Below are positions 25,425 to 35,849 of a DNA stretch of 64,000 nt, piece by piece (positions within the stretch are counted from its first letter, which is position 1; each line of letters starts with the position of its first letter). The DNA is taken from contig JBCFYV010000001.1 in NCBI GenBank assembly GCA_039000515.1, forward strand, positions 49,312,032 to 49,376,031, written 5' to 3'. The position numbers and the translations under genes were made by a program. Source of the stretch: Timema cristinae (lineage: Eukaryota > Arthropoda > Insecta > Phasmatodea > Timematidae). The notes under the pieces are model-generated. The model saw nothing but the letters and a program-made list of their open reading frames with translations, searched no databases and had not been told where the DNA came from.

Positions 25425-25530
25425 TGGTTGCCGTGACAAAAGGTTGGGAATCAAATCTGTTTGGATGTATTTGGAAACGATTTTTCCTAAATACTTTTAT
25501 ACCCTCCACGCAATGGAGGTTTTTATATTT
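25425..25530 (+). repeat. SINE group A fragment, decayed
   Basis: A B-box-like GGTTGGGAATCAAATC is followed by CGATTTTTCCTAAATAC and TACCCTCCACGCAATGGAGG, matching the group A body in order. The tail is absent. Confidence 0.5.
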
Positions 25531-25844
25531 TGTTTAATTTTATTTTCCAAACCCCCCCTAAAAGGTGTAAAAAAATGGGGGGGGGAAATACGGTGTAAAA
25601 ATGGCCCAAACCCGCAGATTTTTGACTCCGATTTCTGAGCATTAAAGAAGTTTTTTTTTCCTCCAAATTTGAAGATTGACTTTTTTTTCACGATGAAATG
25701 ATGGTTCACTTTATCATATTTAAAATTGATTCTCAACAAACTCATTAAAGAGAGTGTAAGGGATATCACCCGTAGAATTGAAAATAAGGTACGTAACTCT
25801 AATATTTAAAAAATGTCCCCTTTGTTTTTAACACTTAAAAGACA

Positions 25845-25945
25845 TGGAGCACGAACCACGACAATTTGACAGGGAATGAACCCGGGCCTTTGACTTGTAC
25901 TTTAATGCTCTTACCTGAGCCATTCGAAAAAGTCCCTGCCCCGGG
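25845..25945 (-). repeat. tRNA-derived SINE head
   Basis: On the minus strand, ATGGCTCAGGTAAGAGCATT (A box) and GCCCGGGTTCATTCCC (B box) are separated by tRNA-like spacing. Only the head is obvious. A functional tRNA is unlikely because the acceptor stem halves do not pair. Confidence 0.5.
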
Positions 25946-26146
25946 GCATTTTATATATTTTAAGTTTGATGGAGTTTTGGTAACGTCAGCTCAAAATGTG
26001 TAATAAATTAATTCATGAGCTACAATTTCGCGCCCCCTTTGACTCAATATTTGGGTTTTTCTTTAAAATTTAGGGGCATATCATGGTGGATAAAAAAACA
26101 AAGCTATTTATTGTTGTTTCAGTTATAACTGTGTTACTTTTTTTTT

Positions 26147-26246
26147 NNNNNNNNNNNNNNNNNNNNNNNNNNNNNNNNNNNNNNNNNNNNNNNNNNNNNN
26201 NNNNNNNNNNNNNNNNNNNNNNNNNNNNNNNNNNNNNNNNNNNNNN
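26147..26246. other. 100-N assembly gap
   Basis: Exactly 100 N. It interrupts the BEL/Pao gag at its C-terminal side and marks the switch from homopolymer-inflated to clean sequence. Confidence 0.99.
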
Positions 26247-27005
26247 TAGTAAGGCTCACAGAACTGGTGGTAAGTGAGTTGATCTGTTCACCCCGTGTAA
26301 CAGTGCCTTCATGGCCTGGTGAATGAACCTGATGGGTAGCATCCCCTTGCTTATACCTACTGTCTCTCTGGGTGTGATCAGTGTGAGAGCTGGTAAAACG
26401 TTGGTTTGAGCTAGACGATCCTTGACCGCAAGTGTTAGTGGTGCCTTGACTACCTGACCCTATGTGCAACAATGTGTGATGATTTTGATTGCAGTGCGGA
26501 CACTTGAACCTTGAGGAGCACTCTCTTACTTGGTGCGACTCCTTTAAACAATTAAAACACAATTTATTTGACTTTACCCAATCCCGGCGTTGTATCGTTG
26601 TCTTGCTCGTGAACACTGGACACTTATAAATACTGTGGCTAGCTTGACACACAGTGCAGTGACCTTGATTTGAGTTAACATAAAATGATCTTCTCACTCC
26701 AACAGGTGACTTCAGTGATCCTTCCATCCTCCTGTTGGTTGTTATATGCCTAGTACTCGCGCTAGTTGACAGTGTTAGACCTTGATTTGCAGATGACAGT
26801 GCTTTGCATTGATTTTCAAGAAATTCCAAAAGTTTATCAAAACTTGGTAATTTGGTAGCCGTGTGCGCAAGCTCAAACATCAGTCGTGTCTCTCTATCTA
26901 ACTTGTTCAGTGTCAAGTTTAATAAGATAAAACTCCACTCACAAACTGGAAACTTTAACACATTTAGTGCACCCAAGTTCTCCTTGAATGTGTCCACTAA
27001 CGCCC
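26247..27005 (-). pseudogene. BEL/Pao retrotransposon gag, C-terminal part with zinc knuckles
   Basis: The frame runs from about 26997 down to the N gap on the minus strand. It contains three Cys/His clusters typical of BEL/Pao Gag: CTVCQASHSIYKC, then CFNCLKESHQVREC, then CPHCNQNHHTLLH, all near the middle of the piece. They are preceded by a helix-rich segment (EFLENQCKALSS) that matches the DUF1759 family C-terminus. Such proteins form the particle and bind the element RNA. The protease and pol regions would lie to the left, but they are lost in or beyond the gap; the sequence left of the gap is unrelated. The N-terminal part is 1.7 kb away at 28684-29306, separated by a DNA transposon. 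Confidence 0.85.
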
Positions 27006-27008
27006 TTA

Positions 27009-28680
27009 AGGCCCGTTGACACGGTGTTAGTGGACTAATGCAAGTTTAGTGGTATTAGCTTACTAACATGTTAGTTGTGTTGACACGTATTTTTCACTTG
27101 CATTAGTAGCGTTTATAAAAACATGGCTGAAAATGAAGAGTGGTGATAACTGGTCTCTCTATTGGAGCCTTATTTTTTATCAATGCGTCTCATTTTTCGT
27201 TCGGGTAATTTATACGCTAATACTAATTACGCTTATGTGTTAGGAGCTAGTAAGGGTGAATTTAGAATAAGTATGGGCGGCAACATAAATTACAATTTTT
27301 CTGTAGACGGAATTTATCATAATTAGTTTATTTTTGAAAAACATTATAAGTTGTAGTTAGGAAACAATATTTAATCGTAATTATAATAATAGAATTAAAT
27401 GTAAAGAATAGTTACAATGTGTGATAGAAAATATGTTTTAATAATTAGTTTACCTATTTAAAAAAAATTATTTTATATAGACAACATAAAAAAGTTAGTT
27501 CCTTAATACATTAAAATAGATTTTAGTTGATCCCGAATAATTATTAAATTATTTTACTTGATTTGTTAACTTATTTAGCACACATGTTAATAAAATTAAC
27601 CTCAACTAAGGTAAATAAATCCCAATACAACCAAATTCGGTAGGGCACTTTTTAAATAGGTCCAACCCAGGATTTTTCAACCCTCTTTTAAATGTTAGTA
27701 TACTAATAACCAAATATCTTGTTAAATTCTAGGTAGGCCTAAAATAATTTTTTTTAAATAATAATAGGCTTAAATTAATTTGTTGGGCATTTTTTAATAG
27801 ACCTAACGCAAGTTTTTTAGACCCGTTTTAAATTTTGGTATACTAATAACAAAACATCTTGTTAAATGCAAGCTTGCTAGGCCTAAAATATTCCTTAAAA
27901 GTAATAATTCATTAATTTGTAGATTGGTTTAAATATAGACTATTTGGTTTGCTATACGATAATATTATATTATTTATCTACTCAATATTCCAAAGCATTA
28001 CTACAAAGTGTTTGAAGTGTGTGGGCTGAACATTTATAATTAAAACTTATAAAGATTGTTTAAAGTGTCAAATATGGAGATTGGACAACGTGCCGAAGAT
28101 TTCGCGTGAAAACCACCGGTCATTCATGCCTTACTTGCCGATAACGCGAATATTATGTTGCCGGAACTAATCACGTTACTACAAAGTTATATTTTGCGAT
28201 CTATATAAAAAAATTACACATGCCACGTTGAGTGGTAGTAAATAATTGTTTGTTAAAATTATTGATATCATTTGTTTATTGATATTAAAAAATATCTTTC
28301 ACAAAGAACATTTGAAAAATGTACGTAGGCCTAACATTTTATTTTGGAAACTTTATTTACAGCTGATATAACTTTACAATATCCTCTAGTGCAATATCCC
28401 TCCCATTCCTATCTTTATGAATTCGGTGCTTAAAATTGCACAAAAATAATCCTTTTCATAACATTCCACAAATAAGTGTCCGCCGCACAACTAATTCTTC
28501 AGTTGCCGCCATTTTGAATTGTCTACTTGCATTAGTAAAGTTGGAAGGTGACCAACTTTTTCAGTTGCAAGTGGACTTGCATGTTAGTAGCTTGCTTGTC
28601 TGTTTACACGGTGCAAGCTGTGCGCGCGCAGCCAAATTAGTGTACTTGCATTAGTCAACTAACACCGTGTCAACGGGCCT
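27009..28680. mobile_element. Non-autonomous PIF/Harbinger-like element, copy 1, inserted in BEL gag
   Basis: Terminal inverted repeats of about 36 bp start AGGCCCGTTGACACGGTGTT at the left and end with the complement at 28645-28680, with roughly one mismatch. The flanking triplet TTA is present at 27006-27008 and 28681-28683. A 3-bp TWA target duplication is characteristic of PIF/Harbinger. The 1672-bp interior is AT-rich, has no transposase frame and includes an embedded SINE-tail-like segment near 27183-27290. GCGCGCGC lies in the right subterminal region. Copy 2 is at 46335-47914. Superfamily assignment rests on the duplication length and the lack of other evidence. Confidence 0.85.
27183..27290 (-). 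repeat. Old SINE tail embedded inside the Harbinger-like element
   Basis: GCGTCTCATTTTTCGTTCGG, then TATACGC, ACTAATTACGC and GTGTTAGGA follow the reverse complement of the shared SINE tail and the adjoining group A body. The same segment is present in copy 2 (about 46508-46600), so the SINE inserted before the element spread. Confidence 0.6.
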
Positions 28681-28683
28681 TTA

Positions 28684-29306
28684 AGTTCTGTGGTGACCTT
28701 GAGGTTAGACCCGGGAAATGTATTATCTTCTCTAAATGTGTAGTAGCTATTGACCTCACATCTTGGTAACGTTCTGTTAAGAGTCGCCCAGGCTAACGGG
28801 TAGTTCTCATCTGACACCGGTAACGATTTTAATAAACTTAGCGGCTCACCAGATAATGTTGTCAAAAAATATTGAAACCTTTCCACTGGTGTTAAGGTTT
28901 TGTTAGTATGAACGAGAGAGACGTACAAGTCATGAAATGTGGTCCAGTCAGTGTTTATACCTTTAAATGTGGGCAGTTGCAACTTAGGCCATTTTGCCGA
29001 CAATGCCTTTACTGGAGATCCATTATCGTTACCCGAAGTGGATGAAGGCTTAGTAATCCGTGCATAAATCTCCTTAACCGGGTAGTAGGTAATGTCAAAG
29101 TCTTCAATCAGCTTGTCATGTGCTTCAACATCAAAGTCCCTCTTAGATTTGCTTGCCGCAACTCCTAACTCCACGTGAGTTTCTTCAAAATCCCTCCTTA
29201 AATGTTCCAAGTCTGAACAGTGTGCCTTAAATAGCTCTACTTTGGTAATGTCACTTTCAACTTGTTCTGACAGCTTGTAAAATCTGTTAACCCGGCCAGT
29301 TATCAC
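28684..29306 (-). pseudogene. BEL/Pao retrotransposon gag, N-terminal part
   Basis: A frame of about 207 gag codons runs into the Harbinger-like element. It carries the DUF1759-type signature around LPTFKGINTDWTTFHDLY and FQYFLTTLSGEPLSLLKSLP, the standard Gag core of BEL/Pao elements. The apparent start is GTG at 29306, with an in-frame TAA a few codons upstream, so the true N-terminus is missing or shifted. Across the insertion site the two gag halves are offset by one base after removing the element and one TTA, so a small indel exists in addition to the insertion. The copy is dead. Confidence 0.85.
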
Positions 29307-30604
29307 CTTGAGAGGATATTATCAGAAAGCTCAATGCCAGTTCTGAAGTTTCGCAGCCCGTGCGCGTGCGAGGGAGGTGGAGCTTAGATGAATACGTCAG
29401 AGACAAGTCATCCAGTATCGAGAGGAAATACTCGGTGAACTGACAATCGCCTAGTCCTCTTTTACTCTGTCATTCTTTCTTCAAGAGACAACACTCACGA
29501 GCACACAGAAGGGATGTGTAATTATCTTGGGGAGGACATCAGTGTAAAGAAAGAAAAGAATAGTAAAACGGCATTGTACTCTTCGTTTGCTCTTTCGGGT
29601 TCTTACAGGCGCTGGACTAGTCGTCTTTGTTTAACCCAAAGGTCTCGACCCAAGCGTGGTCCTTTTTCTACCACCTAAGTAAAGTTGCCATTTTGTAGCT
29701 CATAAACGAACATATCTATTTTCAGAAAATAAAAATACTATATTTTATACCATTCACTAATCCATCTAGTAAAAGTAATATAACCTAGAGAAAAAAATTA
29801 TTGAGACTTTATTTTGATGAAAGTGTTATAATCTACATTAGGCCCTGTGCCCCCGTGTAACGATGCACCATCTATTTAACGTCACAAGTCTTGTTTCAAT
29901 CGTGCGGGAAAACCAATAATTTTATGGCCGTTGTAATAATAGTAAAAACGCTTGTAAAATCTTAAATTGACATGTTTTACACGAAGTAAAAAAAAATTAA
30001 ATTGTAAAACCTCTTAAAACACTTTTAGCAAAACATGAAACAGTCGACTAATGATTTTTTTTAAATATATTTTGAGTAAACAAGGGTTAATTATGTTAGA
30101 TTACAAAAATCGTTCAAATTTATTTCTATAAAAAAATATATATATTTGTTAGAAGGCCCCTTTCCCTTGACACGTTGTGGCATTTTGAAGTGGTAGAGCA
30201 TATGTCACGACTTCAGATCCGCATGATCTCGAGTGATTTTAGACAGTTGAATTGGTAGGTAACGTTGAAAACTGTACTCTAGACTAGGGCAATGCCACCA
30301 CATCTCGTCCAAACACTAATTTATAGTACATATACAAAGTGTATTCAATTTTACATTCATATATTAGCAAAAACAATTTTAGTTTCCTAGGTTAAAAGGC
30401 TAGACAATGTTAAATATTTTGAAATATATTTTATGTGTGACACAAGCCACAAAACATATTTTCCCATGACTTAGTAATTTATTACTAAGGATAACTTTTT
30501 TTTAAATCTGGAACAGTCTTCAAGTCTTCATTACATCTTGTATTCATTGGTAATCAAGTTAAGATTTGAATTTCAGTCAAATTTATTTGAGGGAAGTTGT
30601 ACAC
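29307..30604. other. BEL upstream flank and AT-rich intergenic DNA
   Basis: About 29307-29690 has higher GC and could be the leader or LTR of the BEL element on the minus strand, but I could not place TG/CA ends or a primer-binding site. From 29700 on the sequence is AT-rich with nothing recognised. A tRNA-like GGTAGAGCATATGTC stretch near 30192-30206 is isolated. Confidence 0.4.
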
Positions 30605-30775
30605 TTTAGAACAGCCGGTAGGTAACGCGTGTGCCTACTGATCTTGGGATCACGGGTTCTAATCCAGGCATGATTGAAAGTATATCATTGGTTAGTTATT
30701 ATCGGTTGGAGAACTGGGTGATGTTTTTGCTCTAGAATTAGTTTAGTTTGTAGAAAAATCAGTGTGTCCATAAAA
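30605..30775 (+). repeat. SINE group C copy
   Basis: The head reads CCGGTAGGTAACGCGTGTGC (A box) and GGGTTCTAATCCAGG (B box). The body is AACTGGGTGATGTTTTTGCT followed by CTAGAATTAGTTTAGTTTGT. The same order occurs at 3400-3605 and 42128-42325. Confidence 0.7.
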
Positions 30776-31102
30776 TGTACGATAAAAAATCTTCAAATAA
30801 AAAATACTGTGGTCGTAATTTATGAAATAAATTTTTTCCATATTTTCATTCAATTGCTAGTGCACCTTCACTTTAAACCCTTCTCACCCTTACTCCATTA
30901 TATAAATGATTTAAATTAGTGAAAGATGCTGATATCGCAAAAAAAAAAACTTACGATAGGCCCAGCTTTGCTGAGCACTATTGAATTACACTACTGATAA
31001 CAGTCAGGAATGTAAACTGATGTAGGCTTTTTCTTGAAAAAGCAAAGGTGATCTCTTTTAGCTATTAGTGTTGTGTTGTTTGTTTTATTTTATTTGTTTA
31101 TC

Positions 31103-31345
31103 ATCACACCTTACTACCCTTTAGGGGTACATGCATGTGTATTAAATGTGCTAACTAGTTAGGGATAAGAATGGTTCAATTTAGAGGAAGTAGACTCACA
31201 TTTGCGTGAATGGAGAGTGAAAAAGTGTTTATGAAATACCACCCTCAGTACAACCAGCCAAAATACGAACCCAAGTTCTGCGTCTGCGGCAGTCCAGTTT
31301 ATTTCAAGAGCGATGCCTTAAAGTTTAGACCATGCGGATACCAAA
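31103..31345 (-). repeat. SINE group A copy, minus strand
   Basis: It begins with the tail complement (TTACTACCCTTTAGGGG), then the body complement (TTTAGAGGAAGTAGACTCAC and CCACCCTCAGTACAACCAGC). The head complement is GATGCCTTAAAGTTTAGACCATGCGG. It is near complete and moderately diverged. The open frame across it is a by-product. Confidence 0.75.
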
Positions 31346-32351
31346 GCAGGTTGTTTGGTTGTTTTGGCAAGATTGTTATAGAATGTTTGATCGTAATCAT
31401 ATTCATGTTTTTCTATACTCAATAAATATTATTAATTTGATAATATTTAATGTTATCGTATATATTATTTCTGTTGTCAACATTCCTTTTTCTCAACCAA
31501 CACAAAGCCTACAGCGATGAATAAGGTCTCAGTGGTTAGAATTTTTTTTTCCGATTTCTGTCATAGCATACTCAGTTTACGTTAAAACACATGTTTTTTT
31601 AAAATGTGAGTTAAAATAAGTTGCTTTTGCAATGACTATCAATATGTCTAAGGGATAGCTTTCAAAATCCATTAGTAGTATTTATAGCAAGAAAATTCTT
31701 CAAAATTACAACCATTTTATCTTGAGTGGCCCTTGCCTAGATTTATTTATTTATTTATTTAGATGACCCTAGAAGCTATTTAGAGCGCTTCTAAACTGAT
31801 TTTTTTCTTACAGTTACATTATTCTAGAAGTTATAGGGTGTGGTCTTCTCCAGTTAATTTTTGAAAATTTAATGCACATAGAAATCATTTGGAGTTATAT
31901 TTAAGGTAATCTTTTAGTTTAATATTTAATACTGTCGAAGTGTTTGAAATGTATCTAGGAGAGAGAAACTTCTTTCCATGGGGGGCTAATTCGTCCCATG
32001 GGCAGTGCCCCCACTTACCCGTCGATTCCACCGCCACTAACCCAAAGTTTTTTATAAGAATATATTTAAATATAGCTTTTCTTTATGGAAGCTATTCAGA
32101 GTAGTCCATTCCCGGATTTTTTATTCCATATCTTTATATTTTATTAAGAGTGATCAAATCATAAGACTCTGGAAGTTATTTAGAGCTATTTTTAAATTGT
32201 AATAAGAATTATATGCATCCTTCTCACACGAAGCAATGATTTCTTACAGTTGTGTGTGTGTGCGTGCGTGCCTGCCTCATTGAACACAATATTTGAAGGA
32301 ACAAAAAGGGGGGGGGGGGGGGGCTACCTGTGCCTTTCTGTGGACACGTCT
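31346..32351. other. Intergenic, nothing recognised
   Basis: AT-rich. A run of 18 G at about 32308-32325 sits just before the transposase fragment. No other feature is supported. Confidence 0.4.
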
Positions 32352-32470
32352 ATGGGGAAAAAACTGGAAGTTTTAAAATGTCTCGGTAATTGTAAAATTG
32401 CGACTAAACTAGCTAAGAAGTTTGTAGTTGGAAAAGCATCAGTGACAGAAATGAAATTAATTCTAAAATG
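32352..32470 (+). pseudogene. pogo/Tigger (CENP-B-type) transposase HTH fragment
   Basis: Forty residues beginning MGKKLEVLKCLGNCK and continuing TKLAKKFVVGKASVTEMK match the N-terminal helix-turn-helix (HTH_psq/CENP-B N) of pogo-superfamily transposases. In that family the KLEVL...G....LAK.F.VG.STV pattern binds the element ends. Similarity stops at about 32470, and no CENP-B DNA-binding second half or DDE domain follows. It is a small remnant or, less likely, an exon of a domesticated gene. Confidence 0.55.
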
Positions 32471-33161
32471 TAATTTTTTGGTTCCGCAACATTAATTTAA
32501 TCTCTGAATAGTCGTTGAACATTGAAATAGTAATTGTTTGCCAAGTTTAATGGGGCACTTTTTTTGTGGCTAACTCAAGAAAGGGGTAAAGGAATGCCAA
32601 TAAATGGCCCCCTAATCAGATTATCCGGAATCTTGGACTACCAGAGTTTTATTCTAATTGGTTGAAGTCAATTAAAGTGTATTTAAGTTTGGCCTAGGAT
32701 GTTTATATTAGTTTGCATAGTTTCAGATAAGTTCACTTACACAAAATCAATTTATTGAAATAATTTTTTTCTAGAGATAAAATATAGATAAATAAAAGTT
32801 AAAACTCCTAATTGTTTTGAAAATTATTACAAACATATGTTTATTTTATTTTAATATTTAGTGAAGAGCCAAATGTTTTGTTTAATGTTTTTGATTTACG
32901 TATTGTTTAATATTACAAACAAAATGGCAATTTTCCATTTCCTATGAAAGTGACTTTAAGGTTACTTTACAGAAGCGTTAATTTCCAATTTTGATCATTT
33001 CTCCGCTACTATTTGAGATACGAAAATACTTATAACTGTATTTTTTTGTACTGTTAAAAATAACAAATATTTTATTCGAAACATATTTCAAAAAACCAAT
33101 AGTTTCTGAGATATAAGCAAATATAAAAACATAAATTTGGAGATCTTTTAAATATGAAATT
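32471..33161. other. Intergenic, nothing recognised
   Basis: AT-rich sequence without assignable features. Confidence 0.4.
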
Positions 33162-33173
33162 TATTGTTATGCT

Positions 33174-33417
33174 ACCCGCCTCGGTGGCGTAGTTGGCTAA
33201 CGCGCTTGACGTGTTGAGCTCGACCGCCGAGGACGGGGAGATCGAGGTTCGAATCTCGGTCGGGTGAACTGGGGGTGGTTTTTTCTAAAATGTTTTCCAC
33301 TCTCCCTCCACGCAAATGCGGGTTCACTTCCTCTAATTCAACCTTCCCAGTTCCTAATCCATTAGCGTAATTAGTACTTAAAGCGTATAACCCGAACGTG
33401 TAGTAAGACGCGGTGCT
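33174..33417 (+). repeat. Full-length SINE group A with 12-bp target duplication
   Basis: The cleanest copy in the window. It has an RNA polymerase III A box (TGGCGTAGTTGGC, 33185-33197) and B box (GGTTCGAATCT, 33246-33256) in a tRNA-derived head, and the body from GGGGGTGGTTTTTTC to CACGCAAATGCGGG. The shared tail ends TAGTAAGACGCGGTGCT, followed by a short A/T-rich simple tail. The duplication TATTGTTATGCT is perfect at 33162-33173 and 33430-33441. The spacing and low divergence mark a relatively recent insertion. Confidence 0.93.
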
Positions 33418-33441
33418 AAATATAATATATATTGTTATGCT

Positions 33442-33954
33442 CTTTGGTGGACAAAGATGTTCCCCTTTTATTACATTTCTGCAAGTGTTCTGAATAATCT
33501 ATTGCCATGGAGTAAGGAATTAAATAGCTAGCAGTGTATATTATTTCCTTTATGACCTTTGGTGGAGTGTTTCTGTAAAAATATGGAGAATCTATTATTT
33601 CGTTTCACAACTATTACAAGTTTTTAGTAAATGAGTCCATTTTAATATGAGAGATGGAGAAAGACTGTGCGGTGCACCGTCGTCCGTACCATTTATTTTT
33701 AATAAGTAGTGTAACAATGTTGATTGCACATTGGTGTGTATTTTTAAGGTTTATTTATTCTTCCAATTTTCAACATATTACCTAATTTTTAACAACTGAG
33801 ATTATCTTCCATTATCTTTGAGAATATAATTAACGAGCTGGCTTGTGTACTGAGTGACTCAAACGCTCAGCCAATCAGATGCCTTTATTCATCTGTTGCT
33901 ACTTTTCGTATTTTTTACATTAAGTGAATCTACAAAAACACTATTTCAATCGCT
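33442..33954. other. Intergenic, nothing recognised
   Basis: AT-rich. A CCAAT-like AGCCAATCAG occurs near 33878, without a reading frame nearby. Confidence 0.35.
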
Positions 33955-34215
33955 GAAAATTTTATAAAGTCACCGGTGATTTTATAAAACTACCATCAGT
34001 CACTGGTGAATGTTAATAAGCTAAGTAAAGGTTTGATTAGTTTCGAGTTATGTTTTATAATATATTCACCATGACTTATATATTTTATAAAATCAATGGT
34101 AGATGTAGAAAATACCGTTTATGTTTCATACTTTCACCAAAGTGAATAGATATATTAAAAAAAATACTGGTAAATTACTTTTACTTTTGGTGATTCTATA
34201 CATTCACCAGTAATT
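33955..34215. repeat. Degenerate palindrome-bearing repeats
   Basis: TCACCGGTGA (33971-33980), TCACTGGTGA and TTCACCAGTAATTTTATAAAAT recur with the companion TTTATAAAA at 40-100-bp intervals, in both orientations. This could be the core of an old MITE or of a tandem repeat. No clean ends are visible. Confidence 0.45.
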
Positions 34216-34690
34216 TTATAAAATAATGAATTGAACACATTCGGATTAAAATATATTCAACCTATTTCTATTCATACTATAGTTATTATATAAAATTTAA
34301 AAACATAGTTGGATAAAAGTTTTTCGAAATGTCAATATACGCTCCAAAACAATCATTTACCCGCATTTGACCACTTAGAAATGTTGTGATTATTTTATTA
34401 ATTAGTTAAAAAAATTGTTTTATATAATTTTATGGGAAGCAAATAGCAATTTATTTGACACACCCTTATATAGAACGCTATAAAACGATCAAAATCACAA
34501 TAGAATACAAGACATTTGAGCTTACGTAACTTTTCAACAAACACAGTCGACAATTTTAATGTTATAACTATTCATAATTTTAGAGATTATATATTTTGTT
34601 TTTAGCACATAATCACGAAACGATTAAAAAACAAGTCAAAATTGAGGTAAGGGGAGTTTAGCTCTATATTTGCGTTTGGAAGCCTAATAA

Positions 34691-35849
34691 CTAAAGCTTT
34701 CGCCTCACTTTAGGTTTTGAATTGGAATTATCAAGGGCCATTGCCTTACATTTGTCAGCCTTTTGTTTGTCTTCAATAGCCTTTGTTATGTAAGGTGGAT
34801 TTCTAATCGGCATGGATCGTCTGCGTCTTGGATCTACAAGCTCTGGCAGGAGACAATCTAGATAGAACTGGCTCAGTTTTTTCTCCATGTGGCTAGCCCA
34901 AAATGCATCGTCTCTGAAAATATTCTCGACCTTTATACCCACATTTTCCCATAAAACAAAGAGGCAGTAACTTCTCCTGGTCACGTGAAGTTGGCCTTTC
35001 ACTTGATAGTAGTGTGTTTTTTGTTAATGCACGTAATTTCTTTTTTGTCTTTGCTTATGTTCCAAAAAGTAAACTTTCTTTTTAAAACAGCTTCTTCTGG
35101 TGTCATGTTCCTTGCTGAGGGTGGACACTTCACTTCAATAATGGTGTCGGATCCTATTAGACCATCGGTAGTTGCTCCCAAGATAATTCCGGATCAACAA
35201 AGAGCCCACAAGGCTCAACTTTAATATTCATTTTATTTTCAAGAGCCAATATACCATTCTTCTCATCATCTCTACCGTACAGCATTGCATCTGTGTCAAA
35301 ATCATCATAGAGCATACCTTGAACAGCCTTTTCACAAGATGTGTGAGGAAGTCTTCGACAAATGGGTCCAAAGTTAGAGGCAGTGAGCAGCTTTCGCCGT
35401 ACTTCTTTCCACCGTCCACTATTTCTTTGGAGAAGTGTCCCTCTTTCAAGCTTCTCACGTTGTTCTGATGTGCTTGGTAAAGTAGCAATAAATATAATTT
35501 TCTCTCTATCAAATTTTTTCGTAACCATATCAGGCTTCTGAGCACAAGGCCCATAGTCTTTGTCATTATTAGTCAACCTAGGTCTAAATGGGTTCTTTTT
35601 CTTCACTTTTGCAGGCAGACTTCTTGTTCTTTCAATTTGACGAAGTCTTCACATCTCCATCTTCTTAGTAAACTTCCCGGGACTAGCTTGGTACATTACT
35701 TTGTGTGTTTTATATAGAGGAGTTTTAGTATTGTAAGAAACTAGAGCAGCATGACTTCTAGAAGAGTAGGACCTCTTAAGGCAAAAATGAACCCTTTTCT
35801 CACCGATAAGGTAAGACAGTGGTGCACAACCCATGGCCCGCCATGCCAT
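34691..35849 (-). pseudogene. YqaJ-type exonuclease/recombinase gene, broken
   Basis: Three minus-strand frames join in order. The first (35849-35607) has GKFTKK after a SYSSRSHAALVSYNT segment. The second (35606-35157) has the conserved WKEVRRKLLTASNFG.ICRR opening of the YqaJ domain and VEPCGLFVDPE. The third (35181-34999) has TTDGLIG and IIEVKCP, the Asp and Glu-x-Lys metal site of the lambda-exonuclease fold. A last frame (35002-34691) starts with GQLHVT and ends in a basic tail. The breaks are an in-frame TGA near 35638, a one-base shift near 35170 and another near 35010. Catalytic residues survive but the frame does not. In invertebrates such proteins are often carried by or derived from mobile elements. 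Sequencing error could explain the shifts but less easily the stop. Confidence 0.8.

Larger units (their letters stand above)
14852..26146. other. Homopolymer-inflated contig between two gaps
   Basis: The whole piece between the two N gaps shows continuous short homopolymers (aaaa, tttt, gggg, cccc). Repeats are recognisable only with many single-base indels. It ends abruptly at the second gap, after which the sequence becomes clean. I infer a poorly polished contig. Apart from the repeats listed separately (15950-17090, 22050-24320, 25015-25945) I can support no gene or RNA in it. Confidence 0.6.

Noticed and set aside
33174..33260. Functional tRNA gene
   Set aside because: A and B boxes are present but the sequence continues into a SINE body with target duplications, and the acceptor stem does not close.
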